Part shown: in pieces, positions 54,246 through 63,246 of the stretch
Numbering within the stretch: the stretch's first letter is position 1
Layout: the number at the start of each line of letters is the position of its first letter
Source of the DNA: Xaviernesmea oryzae
GTDB taxonomy: Bacteria; Pseudomonadota; Alphaproteobacteria; Rhizobiales; Rhizobiaceae
Assembly (NCBI RefSeq): GCF_900109605.1
Contig: NZ_FOAM01000007.1
Coordinates: forward strand, 1-64,000
Direction of reading: 5' to 3'
Length of the DNA stretch: 64,000 nucleotides
Program-made: the position numbers and the translations under genes
Notes under the pieces: model-generated
The model's database searches: none
The model's input: only the letters and a program-made list of their open reading frames with translations
What the model was told of the DNA's origin: nothing

Positions 54246-55064
54246 TTACGCCACGGAACTATCCTCGATTGCCGCATCGGCGCTCTGCGCCGTCGGGCTG
54301 ACGACCACCAGCTTGACCCCGCGCGCTTCCAGCATGGCAGCGGCGTCATCGGGCATCTGGTCGTCGGTAATCAGCGTCGTCACCCGCTCCAGCGGGCAGA
54401 GAATCAGGCTGGAGCGGCGGCGGAACTTGCTGGAATCCGCCAGCACCACCAGCTCGTCGGCCTGCTGCATCAGCTTCTGCTCGCTCTGGATGATCAGCGC
54501 GTCTGCTTCCATGATGCCCAGCGGGCCAATGCCCTGCGCCCCGATGAAGAAGCGCCGGGCATAGAAATTGCGGATCGCATCATTCTCGAACGGCGAAAGG
54601 ATCAGGCTCTGCTCGCGATAGACGGCGCCACCCGGCAGCGTTACCGCGTTTTTCGAATGCTTGATCAAATGCTCCGCGATCGCGAAGGAGTTGGTCATTA
54701 CCTGCATGCGCTGATTGAGCATGTAGTGCACCATCTGAAAGGTGGTGGTGCCCCCATTGATGATCAGGGCATCGCCTGGTGCACAGAGCTCGACGGCAGC
54801 GCGGGCAATTGCGCGTTTTTTATCGATATTGACTGATTCAGAAACCTTAAATGGCCGACCGGCGAGATTGCCGAGTTGCGGCGGATGCACGGCTTCCGCC
54901 CCACCACGCACGCGTCGGATCTTGCCTTGCACATGCAGCGACGCGATATCGCGCCGGATCGTTGCCTCGGACGCTTCCGTCAATTCGGCAATGTCCTGAA
55001 TGGTCACGACGGATTTCTCCTGGACCGCGCTCAGAATAATGCGATGGCGTTCACGTTCGTGCAT
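54246..55064 (-). CDS. rhaR: DeoR family regulator of rhamnose genes
   Basis: The 272-residue repressor has an N-terminal HTH (TIQDIAELTEASEATIRRDIASLHVQGKIRRVRGG) and the C-terminal DeoR sensor domain (sugar-phosphate isomerase-like, with INGGTTTFQMVHYML). It is the first gene of rhaRSTPQUK and diverges from rhaD. The ATG at 55064 has AGGAGG before it. In R. leguminosarum RhaR is described as a negative regulator; a phosphorylated intermediate is the likely inducer. Two 17-bp motifs in the divergent gap are its likely sites. Confidence 0.92.
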   Translation of the reverse strand: MHERERHRIILSAVQEKSVVTIQDIAELTEASEATIRRDIASLHVQGKIRRVRGGAEAVHPPQLGNLAGRPFKVSESVNIDKKRAIARAAVELCAPGDALIINGGTTTFQMVHYMLNQRMQVMTNSFAIAEHLIKHSKNAVTLPGGAVYREQSLILSPFENDAIRNFYARRFFIGAQGIGPLGIMEADALIIQSEQKLMQQADELVVLADSSKFRRRSSLILCPLERVTTLITDDQMPDDAAAMLEARGVKLVVVSPTAQSADAAIEDSSVA

Positions 55065-55106
55065 CTCGTCCTCCTGAGGGCTTTTATTTCGCAATCGTGA
55101 ACGACT

Positions 55107-55123
55107 GTCAATCAGTTCCGATC
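55107..55123 (-). promoter_or_regulatory. Putative RhaR operator 2
   Basis: On the minus strand the sequence is GATCGGAACTGATTGAC. It lies 43 bases before the rhaR start and points toward it. It is the inverted counterpart of operator 1 in the same gap. Confidence 0.55.
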
Positions 55124-55160
55124 ATATAATTTCATGATGCGCTGCAACATTGTCGAATTT

Positions 55161-55177
55161 GATCGAAAACGATTGAC
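55161..55177 (+). promoter_or_regulatory. Putative RhaR operator 1
   Basis: GATCGAAAACGATTGAC on the plus strand overlaps the -35 element of the rhaD promoter. Binding here would block RNA polymerase. It shares GATCG..AA..GATTGAC with operator 2. Confidence 0.55.
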
Positions 55178-55201
55178 AAGCGCGCCGGGCGTGAGTGATA
55201 T
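55173..55201 (+). promoter_or_regulatory. Promoter of rhaD
   Basis: TTGACA (55173-55178) and TGATAT (55196-55201) are separated by exactly 17 bases. They lie 65 bases before the rhaD start codon. Confidence 0.6.
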
Positions 55202-55265
55202 CGCCTCAAAGCGCGCCGCAAGTCCAGCCGGCGATCGCGAAGACATCTGAACTTGGGAGGATGAT

Positions 55266-57362
55266 ATGACAGCTGAAGTCCGGCTTCTGGATAACCGCTG
55301 GGACGATGCTTATGCCGCAAAGCTCGACGAGCCCGGCAAGCTTCTTTACCGCTCCAACCTGCTCGGCGCCGACAAGCGCATCACCAATTACGGCGGCGGC
55401 AACACCTCGGCCAAGGTGATCGAGACCGATCCGCTCACGGGTGAAAAGGTCGAGGTTCTCTGGGTCAAGGGCTCGGGCGGCGATGTCGGCACGATCAAGC
55501 TCGACGGTTTCGCCACGCTCTATATGGAGAAGCTCGAGGCGCTGAAGGGCCTCTATCGCGGCGTCGAGGACGAGGACCGCATGGTCGGCTTCCTGCCGCA
55601 TTGCACCTTCAACCTGAATGCCCGTGCTGCTTCGATCGACACGCCGCTGCATGGTTTCGTGCCGTTCAAGCATGTCGACCACATGCATCCTGATGCGATC
55701 ATCGCCATCGCCGCGTCGAAGAATTCCAAGGAACTGACGCAGGAAATCTTCGGCGCCGATATCGGCTGGCTGCCCTGGCGCCGCCCCGGCTTTCAGCTCG
55801 GTCTCGATCTCGAAGCCTTCGTGCGCGCCAATCCCTCGGCCAAGGGCGTTGTGCTCGAAAGCCATGGCCTGTTCACCTGGGCAAATGATGCCAAGGAATG
55901 CTACGAACTGACGCTTGCCATCATCAACAAGGCCATTGCCTGGTTCGCGGCAAAGACCGAGGGCAAGGCGATTTTCGGCGGCGCCGCCGCCTCCAGCCTG
56001 CCCGAGGAAGCGCGCCGCGCCATCGCCGCGCGGCTGATGCCGGAAATTCGCGGCCGCATCGGTAAGGAAGAGCGCAAGCTCGGCCATTTCGACGACCAGC
56101 CGGCCGTGCTCGAATTCGTCAATTCGCGCAATCTCCAGCCGCTGGGCGCGCTCGGCACCTCCTGCCCGGACCATTTCCTGCGTACGAAGATCCGTCCGCT
56201 GATCGTCGATTTCGATCCGGCCAAGGGCGATGTCGATGCTGTTGTCGCCGGCCTGGATGCGGCGCTCGAAGCCTATCGCGCCGACTACAAGCGCTATTAC
56301 GACACGTGCCGCCACGACAATTCGCCTGCCATGCGCGATCCCAATCCGGTGATCTTCCTGGTTCCGGGCGTCGGCCTGTTCTCTTTTGCCAAGGACAAGG
56401 CCACGGCCCGCATTGCCGGCGAGTTCTATGTCAACGCCATCAACGTGATGCGCGGCGCCTCCACTGTGTCCGAATATCAGGGCCTGCCGGAGCAGGAAGC
56501 CTTCGACATCGAATATTGGCTTCTCGAAGAGGCCAAGTTGCAGCGCATGCCGAAGCCGAAATCGCTGGCTGGCCGCGTGGCTTTCATCACCGGCGGCGCC
56601 GGCGGCATTGGCCGGGCAACGGCGGCACGTCTGGTTTCGGAAGGCGCCTGCGTCGTTCTGGCCGATATCGATGCCGGCGCGCTGACCGAGACCCGCAAGG
56701 AGTTCGAAGCGCGCTTTACCAATGATGCGGTGCGCACGGTGATCCTCGACGTGACGCGCGAGGATGCGGTGACCGCGGCGTTCGCCGAAGCCAGCGTCGA
56801 ATTCGGCGGTATCGACATTCTCGTCTCCAATGCCGGCATCGCCTCTTCCGCACCGGTGGAAGAGACCACGCTTGCGATTTGGCAGAAGAACATCGACATC
56901 CTCGCCACAGGCTATTTCCTCGTCTCGCGCGAGGCCTTCCGCCTGTTTCGCCGGCAGGGGCTGGGCGGCAATGTCGTCTTCGTCGCCTCGAAGAACGGCC
57001 TGGCTTCCTCGCCGAATGCCTCCGCCTATTGCACGGCCAAGGCCGCTGAAATCCACCTTGCGCGCTGCCTGGCGCTCGAAGGTGCGGATGCCGGCATCCG
57101 CGTCAACACCGTCAATCCCGATGCCGTTCTGCGCGGCTCGAAGATCTGGACCGGTGAGTGGCGCGAGCAGCGCGCTGCCTCCTCCAAGATCGAGGTCTCG
57201 GACCTGGAGGAACATTATCGCAAGCGCTCGATGCTGAAGCTCAACGTGTTGCCCGAAGACATCGGCGAGGCCATCTACTTCCTCGCATCGGATGCTTCGG
57301 CGAAATCCACCGGCAACGTCTTCAACGTCGATGCCGGCAACGCGCAGAGCTTCCCGCGCTAA
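55266..57362 (+). CDS. rhaD: Bifunctional rhamnulose-1-phosphate aldolase / short-chain dehydrogenase
   Basis: The 698-residue fusion has an N-terminal class II aldolase domain (residues about 15-400, zinc-site region HVDHMHPDAIIAI and ESHGLFTW). It cleaves rhamnulose-1-phosphate to dihydroxyacetone phosphate and L-lactaldehyde. A C-terminal SDR domain follows (TGGAGGIG near 440, catalytic YCTAK near 590) that probably oxidises lactaldehyde. This RhaD-type fusion is known in rhizobia. The start has GGAGG before it, the promoter is visible, and rhaI follows after 363 bases. Confidence 0.93.
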   Translation: MTAEVRLLDNRWDDAYAAKLDEPGKLLYRSNLLGADKRITNYGGGNTSAKVIETDPLTGEKVEVLWVKGSGGDVGTIKLDGFATLYMEKLEALKGLYRGVEDEDRMVGFLPHCTFNLNARAASIDTPLHGFVPFKHVDHMHPDAIIAIAASKNSKELTQEIFGADIGWLPWRRPGFQLGLDLEAFVRANPSAKGVVLESHGLFTWANDAKECYELTLAIINKAIAWFAAKTEGKAIFGGAAASSLPEEARRAIAARLMPEIRGRIGKEERKLGHFDDQPAVLEFVNSRNLQPLGALGTSCPDHFLRTKIRPLIVDFDPAKGDVDAVVAGLDAALEAYRADYKRYYDTCRHDNSPAMRDPNPVIFLVPGVGLFSFAKDKATARIAGEFYVNAINVMRGASTVSEYQGLPEQEAFDIEYWLLEEAKLQRMPKPKSLAGRVAFITGGAGGIGRATAARLVSEGACVVLADIDAGALTETRKEFEARFTNDAVRTVILDVTREDAVTAAFAEASVEFGGIDILVSNAGIASSAPVEETTLAIWQKNIDILATGYFLVSREAFRLFRRQGLGGNVVFVASKNGLASSPNASAYCTAKAAEIHLARCLALEGADAGIRVNTVNPDAVLRGSKIWTGEWREQRAASSKIEVSDLEEHYRKRSMLKLNVLPEDIGEAIYFLASDASAKSTGNVFNVDAGNAQSFPR

Positions 57363-57725
57363 GGCCAGGCCATGCCGCGGCGCCTTGCCTGAGGCCCCGC
57401 ACTGCATCGCCTATGGAGGAGCGACCGGCCATGTCCGCCCGCGGGGCAGCGGACGGACATGGTGGGAAGATGAGGGGCCGCAATGCTGGCTGTCGCGGTC
57501 CCTCATTTCTCCTTCTGCGGCCGGTCATCAGGATCGCCTGATCGCCGGATCGAGCCGACGACATGCAAGATCCGGGGCGGGCATCGCGCGCCAGGAGACT
57601 GTCTGCTGTGAGGACAGGCAGCTGGTCACGGATCGATCGGCAACCTCGTCGCCAGCCAAATGCCGTCAGACATCTGCCGCCCGTCCAAGGCGGCCTGACC
57701 GGAAGACCTATTCGGGAGGACCGAC
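57363..57725 (+). other. Gap between rhaD and rhaI with two hairpins
   Basis: A perfect inverted repeat (CCATGTCCG at 57429 and its complement ending at 57462) comes first. An 11-bp stem (TGAGGGGCCGC with its complement, one G-T pair) at about 57471-57505 follows, and TTTCTCCTTCT comes after it. I see no gene. The second hairpin may be a weak terminator or attenuator that lowers rhaI relative to rhaD. Confidence 0.45.
57471..57516 (+). terminator. Possible terminator after rhaD
   Basis: This is the 11-bp stem described for the rhaD-rhaI gap, with a pyrimidine-rich tail. The tail is not a pure U-run, so termination is probably partial. Confidence 0.4.
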
Positions 57726-59018
57726 ATGACCGACACACGTATCGCGGCTGATATCATCGCCGCCGACCATGAGCGCCGCGGCGCTGCACTTAAGACGGAT
57801 TATCAGGCGCTGGGCGAGAAGCTCGCGCGGTCCGGCATCGATATCGAGGCGGTGACCGCCAAGGTGGCAGACTTCTTCGTGGCCGTGCCCTCCTGGGGCG
57901 TCGGCACGGGCGGCACGCGCTTTGCCCGCTTTCCCGGCGAGGGCGAGCCGCGCGGTATTTTCGATAAGCTCGATGATTGCGCCGTCATCCAGGAGCTGAC
58001 GCGGGCAACGCCAGCCGTGTCCCTGCACATTCCATGGGACAAGGCCGATCCGAAGCTGCTTCTGGAGAAGGGCGAAAGCCTGGGCCTGACTTTCGATGCG
58101 ATGAATTCCAACACCTTTTCGGATGCTGCCGACCAGGCGCATTCCTACAAGTTCGGCTCGCTCAGCCACAGCCAGTCCGCTGTGCGCGCGCAGGCCGTCG
58201 AGCATAATCTTGAATGTATCGAGATCGGCAAGGCAATCGGCTCCAAGGCGCTGACGGTCTGGATCGGCGACGGTTCGAACTTCCCCGGCCAAAGCAACTT
58301 CACCCGCAGCTTCGAGCGCTATCTCGCCGCCATGGCCGAGATCTACAAGGCTTTGCCGGATGACTGGCGGCTGTTCTCCGAACACAAGATGTATGAGCCG
58401 GCTTTCTACTCGACCGTCGTGCAGGATTGGGGCACCAATTATCTGATCGCGAGCACGCTCGGCGAAAAGGCCTTCTGCCTCGTCGATCTCGGCCATCACG
58501 CGCCGAACACCAATATCGAGATGATCGTTGCCCGGCTGATCCAGTTCGGCAAGCTCGGCGGGTTCCACTTCAACGACTCCAAATATGGCGACGACGATCT
58601 CGATGCCGGTGCGGTCGAACCCTATCGCCTCTTCCTCGTCTTCAACGAGCTGGTCGATGCTGAGCATCGGGGCGTTGGCGGCTTCCATCCCGCCCATATG
58701 ATCGACCAGTCGCACAATGTGACTGACCCGATCGAAAGCCTGATTTCGAGCGCCAATGAAATCCGCCGTGCCTATGCCCAGGCGCTGCTGGTGGACCGCG
58801 CCGCTTTGTCGGGTTTCCAGGAAGACAATGATGCGCTCATGGCTTCGGAAACGCTGAAGCGCGCCTACCGCACCGATGTCGAGCCGATCCTGGCCGAAGC
58901 CCGCCGACGCGCCGGTGGCGCCATCGATCCCTTGGCCACCTATCGCGCCTCCGGCTATCGCGCCCGTGTCGCGAGCCAGCGGCCGAAATCACAGGGCGGT
59001 GGCGGCGGCATCATCTAA
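57726..59018 (+). CDS. rhaI: L-rhamnose isomerase
   Basis: The 430-residue TIM-barrel enzyme converts L-rhamnose to L-rhamnulose. It is the short, rhizobial/Pseudomonas-type rhamnose isomerase: FNDSKYGDDDLDAGAVEPYRLFLVFNEL carries metal-site residues, and EHKMYEPAFYSTVVQDWG and DLGHHAPNTNIEMIVARL are conserved. The start has GGGAGGA before it. The enzyme completes the pathway with RhaK and RhaD. A perfect terminator follows. Confidence 0.94.
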   Translation: MTDTRIAADIIAADHERRGAALKTDYQALGEKLARSGIDIEAVTAKVADFFVAVPSWGVGTGGTRFARFPGEGEPRGIFDKLDDCAVIQELTRATPAVSLHIPWDKADPKLLLEKGESLGLTFDAMNSNTFSDAADQAHSYKFGSLSHSQSAVRAQAVEHNLECIEIGKAIGSKALTVWIGDGSNFPGQSNFTRSFERYLAAMAEIYKALPDDWRLFSEHKMYEPAFYSTVVQDWGTNYLIASTLGEKAFCLVDLGHHAPNTNIEMIVARLIQFGKLGGFHFNDSKYGDDDLDAGAVEPYRLFLVFNELVDAEHRGVGGFHPAHMIDQSHNVTDPIESLISSANEIRRAYAQALLVDRAALSGFQEDNDALMASETLKRAYRTDVEPILAEARRRAGGAIDPLATYRASGYRARVASQRPKSQGGGGGII

Positions 59019-59040
59019 GCCTTTGTCAGCACCACGATCG

Positions 59041-59079
59041 ACAAAGCCCCGGTGGAACGCCAAGCCACCGGGGCTTTGT
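59041..59079 (+). terminator. Intrinsic terminator after rhaI
   Basis: A perfect 15-bp stem (ACAAAGCCCCGGTGG and complement) encloses a nine-base loop. It lies 22 bases after the rhaI stop. The stem itself contains GCTTTGT at its end, so it may work in both directions. Confidence 0.8.
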
Positions 59080-59287
59080 CATAGATGGAGGTCGTCCGGA
59101 GCGATTTGAGCGGCGGAGAGCACGGCAAGGCATCGAGAGCAGGCTTGGCACTCGTTGCACTCAAAAGGCGCTCCCCGGCGCCCTTGCGATATCTGCGCCT
59201 TGCTCGAATTGTTTCCCATGAATCCTAGGAAATAAAGGTATCATGCAGAAAGATTTTTCGCGAAATTTCGATTTTTGAAATAAAAAA

Positions 59288-59316
59288 TTGACAGTTTAGC
59301 CAATCGGCCGTATACA
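59288..59316 (+). promoter_or_regulatory. Promoter of the cold-shock gene
   Basis: TTGACA (59288-59293), exactly 17 bases, then TATACA (59311-59316), in an AT-rich segment. A transcript starting about seven bases later would have a leader of about 138 bases, the typical long leader of cspA-type genes. Confidence 0.65.
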
Positions 59317-59460
59317 TGCCCCATCGATTTTTTCTTGCCGAGCTTTTGTCTACCGCGCGATTGGCACCGCGCTTTGAGCGAACCCTCCTTTAAAATCTCG
59401 TTACCACCATCTGCAGGGCTGTGCTCTGCGGTCGTTCAATATGCTATGAGAGGGTTCAAT
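59317..59460 (+). other. Long 5' leader of the cold-shock gene
   Basis: About 140 untranslated bases precede the ATG, with AGAGGG as ribosome site near the end. In E. coli cspA such a leader folds differently in the cold; a similar role here is an inference. An in-frame extension from 59335 exists but does not match the family. Confidence 0.45.
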
Positions 59461-59670
59461 ATGACCACTGGCACCGTAAAATGGTTCAACGCCACCAAGG
59501 GCTTCGGCTTCATCCAGCCTGACGACGGCGGCGCTGACGCCTTCGTTCACATCTCTGCTGTCGAGCGCGCTGGCATGCGCGAAATCGTTGAAGGCCAGAA
59601 GATCGGCTACGACCTCGAGCGGGACAATAAGTCCGGCAAGATGTCTGCCTGCAACCTCCGGGCTGCCTAA
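59461..59670 (+). CDS. cspA: Cold-shock domain protein
   Basis: The 69-residue single-stranded nucleic-acid binding protein shows the RNA-binding motifs KGFGFIQ (RNP1) and DAFVHIS (RNP2). Its length and the TTGTVKWFNATKGFGF opening are those of a standard CspA. It melts RNA structure in the cold or when growth resumes. It stands alone with its own promoter. A large imperfect hairpin follows the stop (59676-59723, GATATCGCCGA ... TCGGCGAT). Confidence 0.95.
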   Translation: MTTGTVKWFNATKGFGFIQPDDGGADAFVHISAVERAGMREIVEGQKIGYDLERDNKSGKMSACNLRAA

Positions 59671-59952
59671 TTGCTGATATCGCCGAGCCGCTGGCCCTTT
59701 CAAAGGGCGGGCACATCGGCGATTGATGCCTGACTGTGCGGCATCGGCCTCACCGGCCGGTTCCGCCAGAGCCTATCCCGCTGATGTCAGTGGGAATGCG
59801 GCGCCTTCCGGGCGCGCAATGCGGTGGGCGAGACGGGTCGATGCCCTTGGTATCGGTCTTACGTTTCGTGAAGGTCTTTCGATCTTCGCGCCACCTGTGC
59901 CGCAGCGCTGTGCCGACGGGCAGGCGGCTTTAAAAAGGCCCTACCCAAACCG

Positions 59953-60085
59953 AAAGCATGGACTTCCTAGTCCGGATTTGCGCCATGCTTTGGAGCTGAT
60001 TGATGTTTCCTTTGACCACGGATGTACTGGCATTGTGAAATGCATGACGTTGAACGAGGTCAGGCAGGATGCCTGGCCTTTTTTG
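59953..60085 (+). ncRNA. Candidate small RNA ending in a strong terminator
   Basis: A stem of nine perfect pairs (AAAGCATGG at 59953 and complement ending at 59991) encloses a smaller GGACT/AGTCC hairpin. About 65 bases further a ten-bp stem (AGGTCAGGCA with its complement, one G-T pair) with a GGA loop runs into TTTTTT, a textbook terminator at 60057-60085. No credible gene precedes this terminator within 380 bases, so a small noncoding RNA is likely. I could not identify a promoter or a known family. The exact 5' end is unknown. Confidence 0.4.
60057..60085 (+). terminator. Intrinsic terminator with no assigned gene
   Basis: Ten-bp stem, three-base loop and six T directly after. It is oriented on the plus strand and is 387 bases after the cspA stop, which is too far to be its normal terminator. 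Confidence 0.75.
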
Positions 60086-60549
60086 TTTCCGCCCCGCTTT
60101 AACCTCGGCCGCTTCGCTTTGCGATCGATCACCCTGTCGCGCTTACCGGGGTGCTGCAGGCGGGGATCTGATCGGCAATCGGCTGAAAGCGGCACGACCT
60201 CTTGATTGCGCACTGCGCGATCATTGCTCGCTCAAGGCTCACGCACCGTGTCACGCAGCCCGTTTGCCCAGGCGAGAGGCCACCGAGCTTTCAGCGCACC
60301 CTGGGCTCGAACTGGTTTCGATCATTGGCACGATGCCGCAGGCAGCGATCCGGTCGCCGCTCTCGGTTCGGGACCAACGTGATCATTCGTCAGATCAGCG
60401 TCGATTTGAGAGATGATGACGACAATCCAGAATATGACGGCGTCCTTGCGCGACTGAACACGCGCATGGCGCTGAAGCGCATCGGACAGGCGCTTGATGC
60501 CGTCCGCGCGGATGCTTCAAGGCCTGCGCGACCAAGAGGAGGACCAACC
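60086..60549. other. Gene-free stretch before the small charged-protein genes
   Basis: A reading frame continues through this region into the gene at 60550, but it has no start with a ribosome site and odd composition up to about 60380. I see nothing else certain. Confidence 0.35.
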
Positions 60550-60765
60550 ATGACAGAAACATACAGCAAGACGCGCCAACAGGCCGAGATCGCTTTCGGC
60601 AAGACGCAAACGCAGGCGGTTGCCCGCGAACGTGCTTTCGAAGAGCTTGATTCCATCGCCGTGGCGCGCGACGAAAAAACGCGCCGTCTGCGCGACGCGC
60701 GCTTGGCACGCGACCAGCAGGACACAGCCAGCCGGCCGGGCGCAAAGCGCGCGAGCAAGCGCTGA
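60550..60765 (+). CDS. Small highly charged conserved protein
   Basis: The 71-residue protein, MTETYSKTRQQAEIAFGKTQ, is almost fully helical and hydrophilic, with many Arg, Lys, Glu and Asp. It ends in a basic, Ala/Lys-rich tail. It resembles small proteins I recall from other rhizobia; no function is known. AGGAGG lies eight bases before the ATG. It sits about 130 bases upstream of the DUF6481 gene on the same strand, and both are small, helical and charged. Confidence 0.65.
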   Translation: MTETYSKTRQQAEIAFGKTQTQAVARERAFEELDSIAVARDEKTRRLRDARLARDQQDTASRPGAKRASKR

Positions 60766-60896
60766 CACCAACTTGAGGCGCATGGCGATCTTTTCGGATC
60801 GGATTGGCGCTTTAGGTCTTGTTTTGATGCCTGTGCCTGTTGCAAAAGCGCCGCAAGGTTTTGCACGACACGCCCTTATCTGAACGGAAGAGACAT

Positions 60897-61277
60897 TTGA
60901 AAAACAGCAGAGACACCGATCTGGCCGGACGCCGCACCGCAGCGCAGGAGGCCAAAGCCGCCCTTCTCCAGGCCTACAAGGCTGCCCAGGAGGCCGATGC
61001 CCCGGGCCGCGCCGCGCGCCTGGCCGAGCGGGCCGCCATATCCGCCGCTCGTGAGGCACGCCGCGCCGAGCGCGAAGCGGCAAAGCTGGCCGAGAAGCAG
61101 CGCCTGGAGGCCGAAGCCGCCGAGCGCGCCGCTGCCGCAGAAGCCGAAGCCCGCGCCGAGATCGAAGCCCGCGAAGCCGCCGAGGCCAGCCGCATTGCCC
61201 GCGTTCTGGAAGACGAAGCGGCCCGCAAGGCCGAGCGCGACCGGCGCTATGCCGCCCGCAAGGCGCGCAAGAACTAA
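60897..61277 (+). CDS. DUF6481 family protein
   Basis: The 126-residue protein is dominated by Ala, Arg, Glu and Lys in one long predicted helix (RTAAQEAKAALLQAYKAAQEAD... up to the RDRRYAARKARKN end), as in the alphaproteobacterial DUF6481 family. The function is unknown; an RNA-associated role is sometimes suspected from the basic tail and the common cold-shock neighbourhood, which is my inference. The TTG at 60897 has GGAAGAG before it and gives the usual length; an ATG at 60840 is in frame. Confidence 0.7.
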   Translation: MKNSRDTDLAGRRTAAQEAKAALLQAYKAAQEADAPGRAARLAERAAISAAREARRAEREAAKLAEKQRLEAEAAERAAAAEAEARAEIEAREAAEASRIARVLEDEAARKAERDRRYAARKARKN

Positions 61278-61375
61278 CGCTTCATTGCGTCGGCCATGCT
61301 GCCGCCTGACTTGTTGTCAGGCGTGATGCGCAGGGAGCACGGCCCGCAGGCCGTGCCATTGTCCAGGACGGGGTT

Positions 61376-62464
61376 TCAAGCCGGAACGGCTTGAAGCATG
61401 GCGAGCGGGTTGACCTCCTGCTCGCGGCGTTCCGCTTCGGTCACAAGCGCCAGATCCAGCACCTTCTGCAGCTCTGCCGCATGGCGGAAGCTTGGCTCGC
61501 GTGTGCGATTTTCGCGCACGGCCTCGACGAAGCGCTCATAATTGGTCGCCATCGTGCCGGCATCGATGTCGCGCCATGTGCCCTTTTCCACATCCTCGCC
61601 GAAGCAGCCCCGCAAGGAATTACCTGTCGGCGTGTGGATCACTTCCAATGCGCCCTTGTCGCCATGCATGCGCAGGCGCAGCTCGTTGAGATGCCCGGTC
61701 GCCCAGCGGCTGGCATGAATCACGCCCATGGCGCCGTTCGAGAACTCCACCGTCATCGTGAAGCTGTCATTGGCGTCGAGATCATAATCGCCGATGCGAT
61801 TGCCCGGCGCTTTCTCGAAGGTCTTGAGGCGGGCGAAGATCCGGTCGATCTCCGTGGCGGCGCCATAGCCGGCAAAGTCGAGAATATGGATCCCGACATC
61901 GCCAAGCACACCATTGGAGCCATGCTTGGTGGAAAGCCGCCAGAGCCACTGATCCTCCGTTGCCCAGTCGCCCCAGGCCTTTGAGACCAGCCAGCTCTGG
62001 AGATAGGAAGCCTCGATGTGCCTGACATGGCCAATCTCGCCCGAGAGCACCATTTGCCGGGCCTTTTGCACCGGCGCGACATTGCGATAGGTGAGGTTGA
62101 CCATGTTGACGAGGCCTGCGGCCTCCGCGCGCCGGGCCATCTCGTCGGCCTTGGCGTAGTTTTCCGCCAGCGGCTTTTCGCAGAAGACATGCTTGCCGGC
62201 GGCGATCAGCTGCAGCGTCGTCGGATAATGCACCCGGTCAGGGGTGACATTGGCGACGGCATCGAACTGGCCCCATTCAAGGGCCTCTTCCAGGCTGGTG
62301 AAGGTCTCGGCCACATTATGGCGCGCTGCGAAGGCGCGCACCTTGGCAATATCGACATCGACGGCTGCCACGACCTGGCAGCCGGGGATGGTGGAAAACT
62401 CGGTGGCGTGCCGGTTGGCCATGCCGCCGGTGCCGAGAATGAGAAGACGGACGGAATCGCTCAT
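61376..62464 (-). CDS. thuB: Gfo/Idh/MocA oxidoreductase, ThuB-like
   Basis: The 362-residue NAD(P)-dependent oxidoreductase has the Rossmann motif [17 protein letters not shown] and [19 protein letters not shown]. The substrate domain contains [17 protein letters not shown], where the His is probably catalytic. Its ATG overlaps the stop of the ThuA-like gene by three bases. In Sinorhizobium meliloti thuAB take part in trehalose use through 3-keto sugars; here the ABC genes of that system are absent, so the symbol is tentative. Confidence 0.82.
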   Translation of the reverse strand: MSDSVRLLILGTGGMANRHATEFSTIPGCQVVAAVDVDIAKVRAFAARHNVAETFTSLEEALEWGQFDAVANVTPDRVHYPTTLQLIAAGKHVFCEKPLAENYAKADEMARRAEAAGLVNMVNLTYRNVAPVQKARQMVLSGEIGHVRHIEASYLQSWLVSKAWGDWATEDQWLWRLSTKHGSNGVLGDVGIHILDFAGYGAATEIDRIFARLKTFEKAPGNRIGDYDLDANDSFTMTVEFSNGAMGVIHASRWATGHLNELRLRMHGDKGALEVIHTPTGNSLRGCFGEDVEKGTWRDIDAGTMATNYERFVEAVRENRTREPSFRHAAELQKVLDLALVTEAERREQEVNPLAMLQAVPA

Positions 62465-63246
62465 TTGTAGCCTTCCTCGCCGGCCTGGTGCAGTTTCGGG
62501 CCGCGTTCGGTGATCGGCTCCAGCGCCTTGTCGACAGGCACGTTCGGCGCGTCGTGGAGAGCGGTGAAGGCCGGACCCGGGCGGTAAGCCCATCTCACCG
62601 CATTGGCGATGATCGTCTGCACCGTTTCGTTGTGATAGGTCGGATAGGTCTCATGCCCCGGCCGGAAATAGAAGATATTGCCGGCACCGCGCCGCCAGGT
62701 CAGGCCCGAGCGGAAGACCTCGCCGCCGGAGAACCAGGAGATGAAAACGGTTTCGAGCGGCTCCGGCACCGAGAAGAACTCGCCATACATTTCTTCATTC
62801 TCGAGCACGAAGTTTTCCGGAATGCCCTGAGCGATCGGATGGCCGGGATTGACGGTCCAGATCCGCTCGCGCTCGCCGGCCTCACGCCACTTCAGCGCGC
62901 AAGGCGTGCCCATCAGCCGCTTGAAAATCTTGGCGAAATGGCCGGAATGCAGGACGATCAGGCCCATGCCCTCATGCACGCGCCGGACCACGCGCTCGAC
63001 GATCGCATCATCCACCGCGCCGTGATCCTTGTGCCCCCACCAGATCAGCACATCCGTCGCGGCCAGGCGCTCAGCCGTCAGGCCGTGCTCCGGCTCCTGA
63101 AGCGTGGCGGTTTCGGCCCGGATACCGTCTCGCGAGTTGAGCGCGCCGGCGATGGCCGTATGCATGCCATCGGGATAGACCGCGCGAACCACCTCATTGA
63201 TTCGCTCATGAATGTTCTCGCCCCAGACGAGTGTTCTGATCGTCAC
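62461..63246 (-). CDS. thuA: ThuA-like trehalose utilisation protein
   Basis: The 261-residue protein is of the ThuA family (class I glutamine amidotransferase-like fold), recognised by [27 protein letters not shown] and [21 protein letters not shown]. The usual amidotransferase Cys is not at the elbow (LHSGH has Ser), as in the family. It is the first gene of a coupled pair with the oxidoreductase. ThuA is implicated in trehalose/maltitol/sucrose breakdown in S. meliloti. Confidence 0.88.
   Translation of the reverse strand: MTIRTLVWGENIHERINEVVRAVYPDGMHTAIAGALNSRDGIRAETATLQEPEHGLTAERLAATDVLIWWGHKDHGAVDDAIVERVVRRVHEGMGLIVLHSGHFAKIFKRLMGTPCALKWREAGERERIWTVNPGHPIAQGIPENFVLENEEMYGEFFSVPEPLETVFISWFSGGEVFRSGLTWRRGAGNIFYFRPGHETYPTYHNETVQTIIANAVRWAYRPGPAFTALHDAPNVPVDKALEPITERGPKLHQAGEEGYK

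Noticed and set aside
55206-57407. A 733-codon open frame on the minus strand opposite rhaD
   Set aside because: The plus-strand rhaD has promoter, ribosome site and two complete enzyme domains; the antisense frame has none.
59677-59721. Large hairpin after cspA considered as a terminator
   Set aside because: The stem is interrupted and no T-run follows; it may fold, but I cannot support termination.
59723-60205. A 160-codon frame after cspA
   Set aside because: It runs through the terminator hairpin at 60057 and has no ribosome site or family resemblance.
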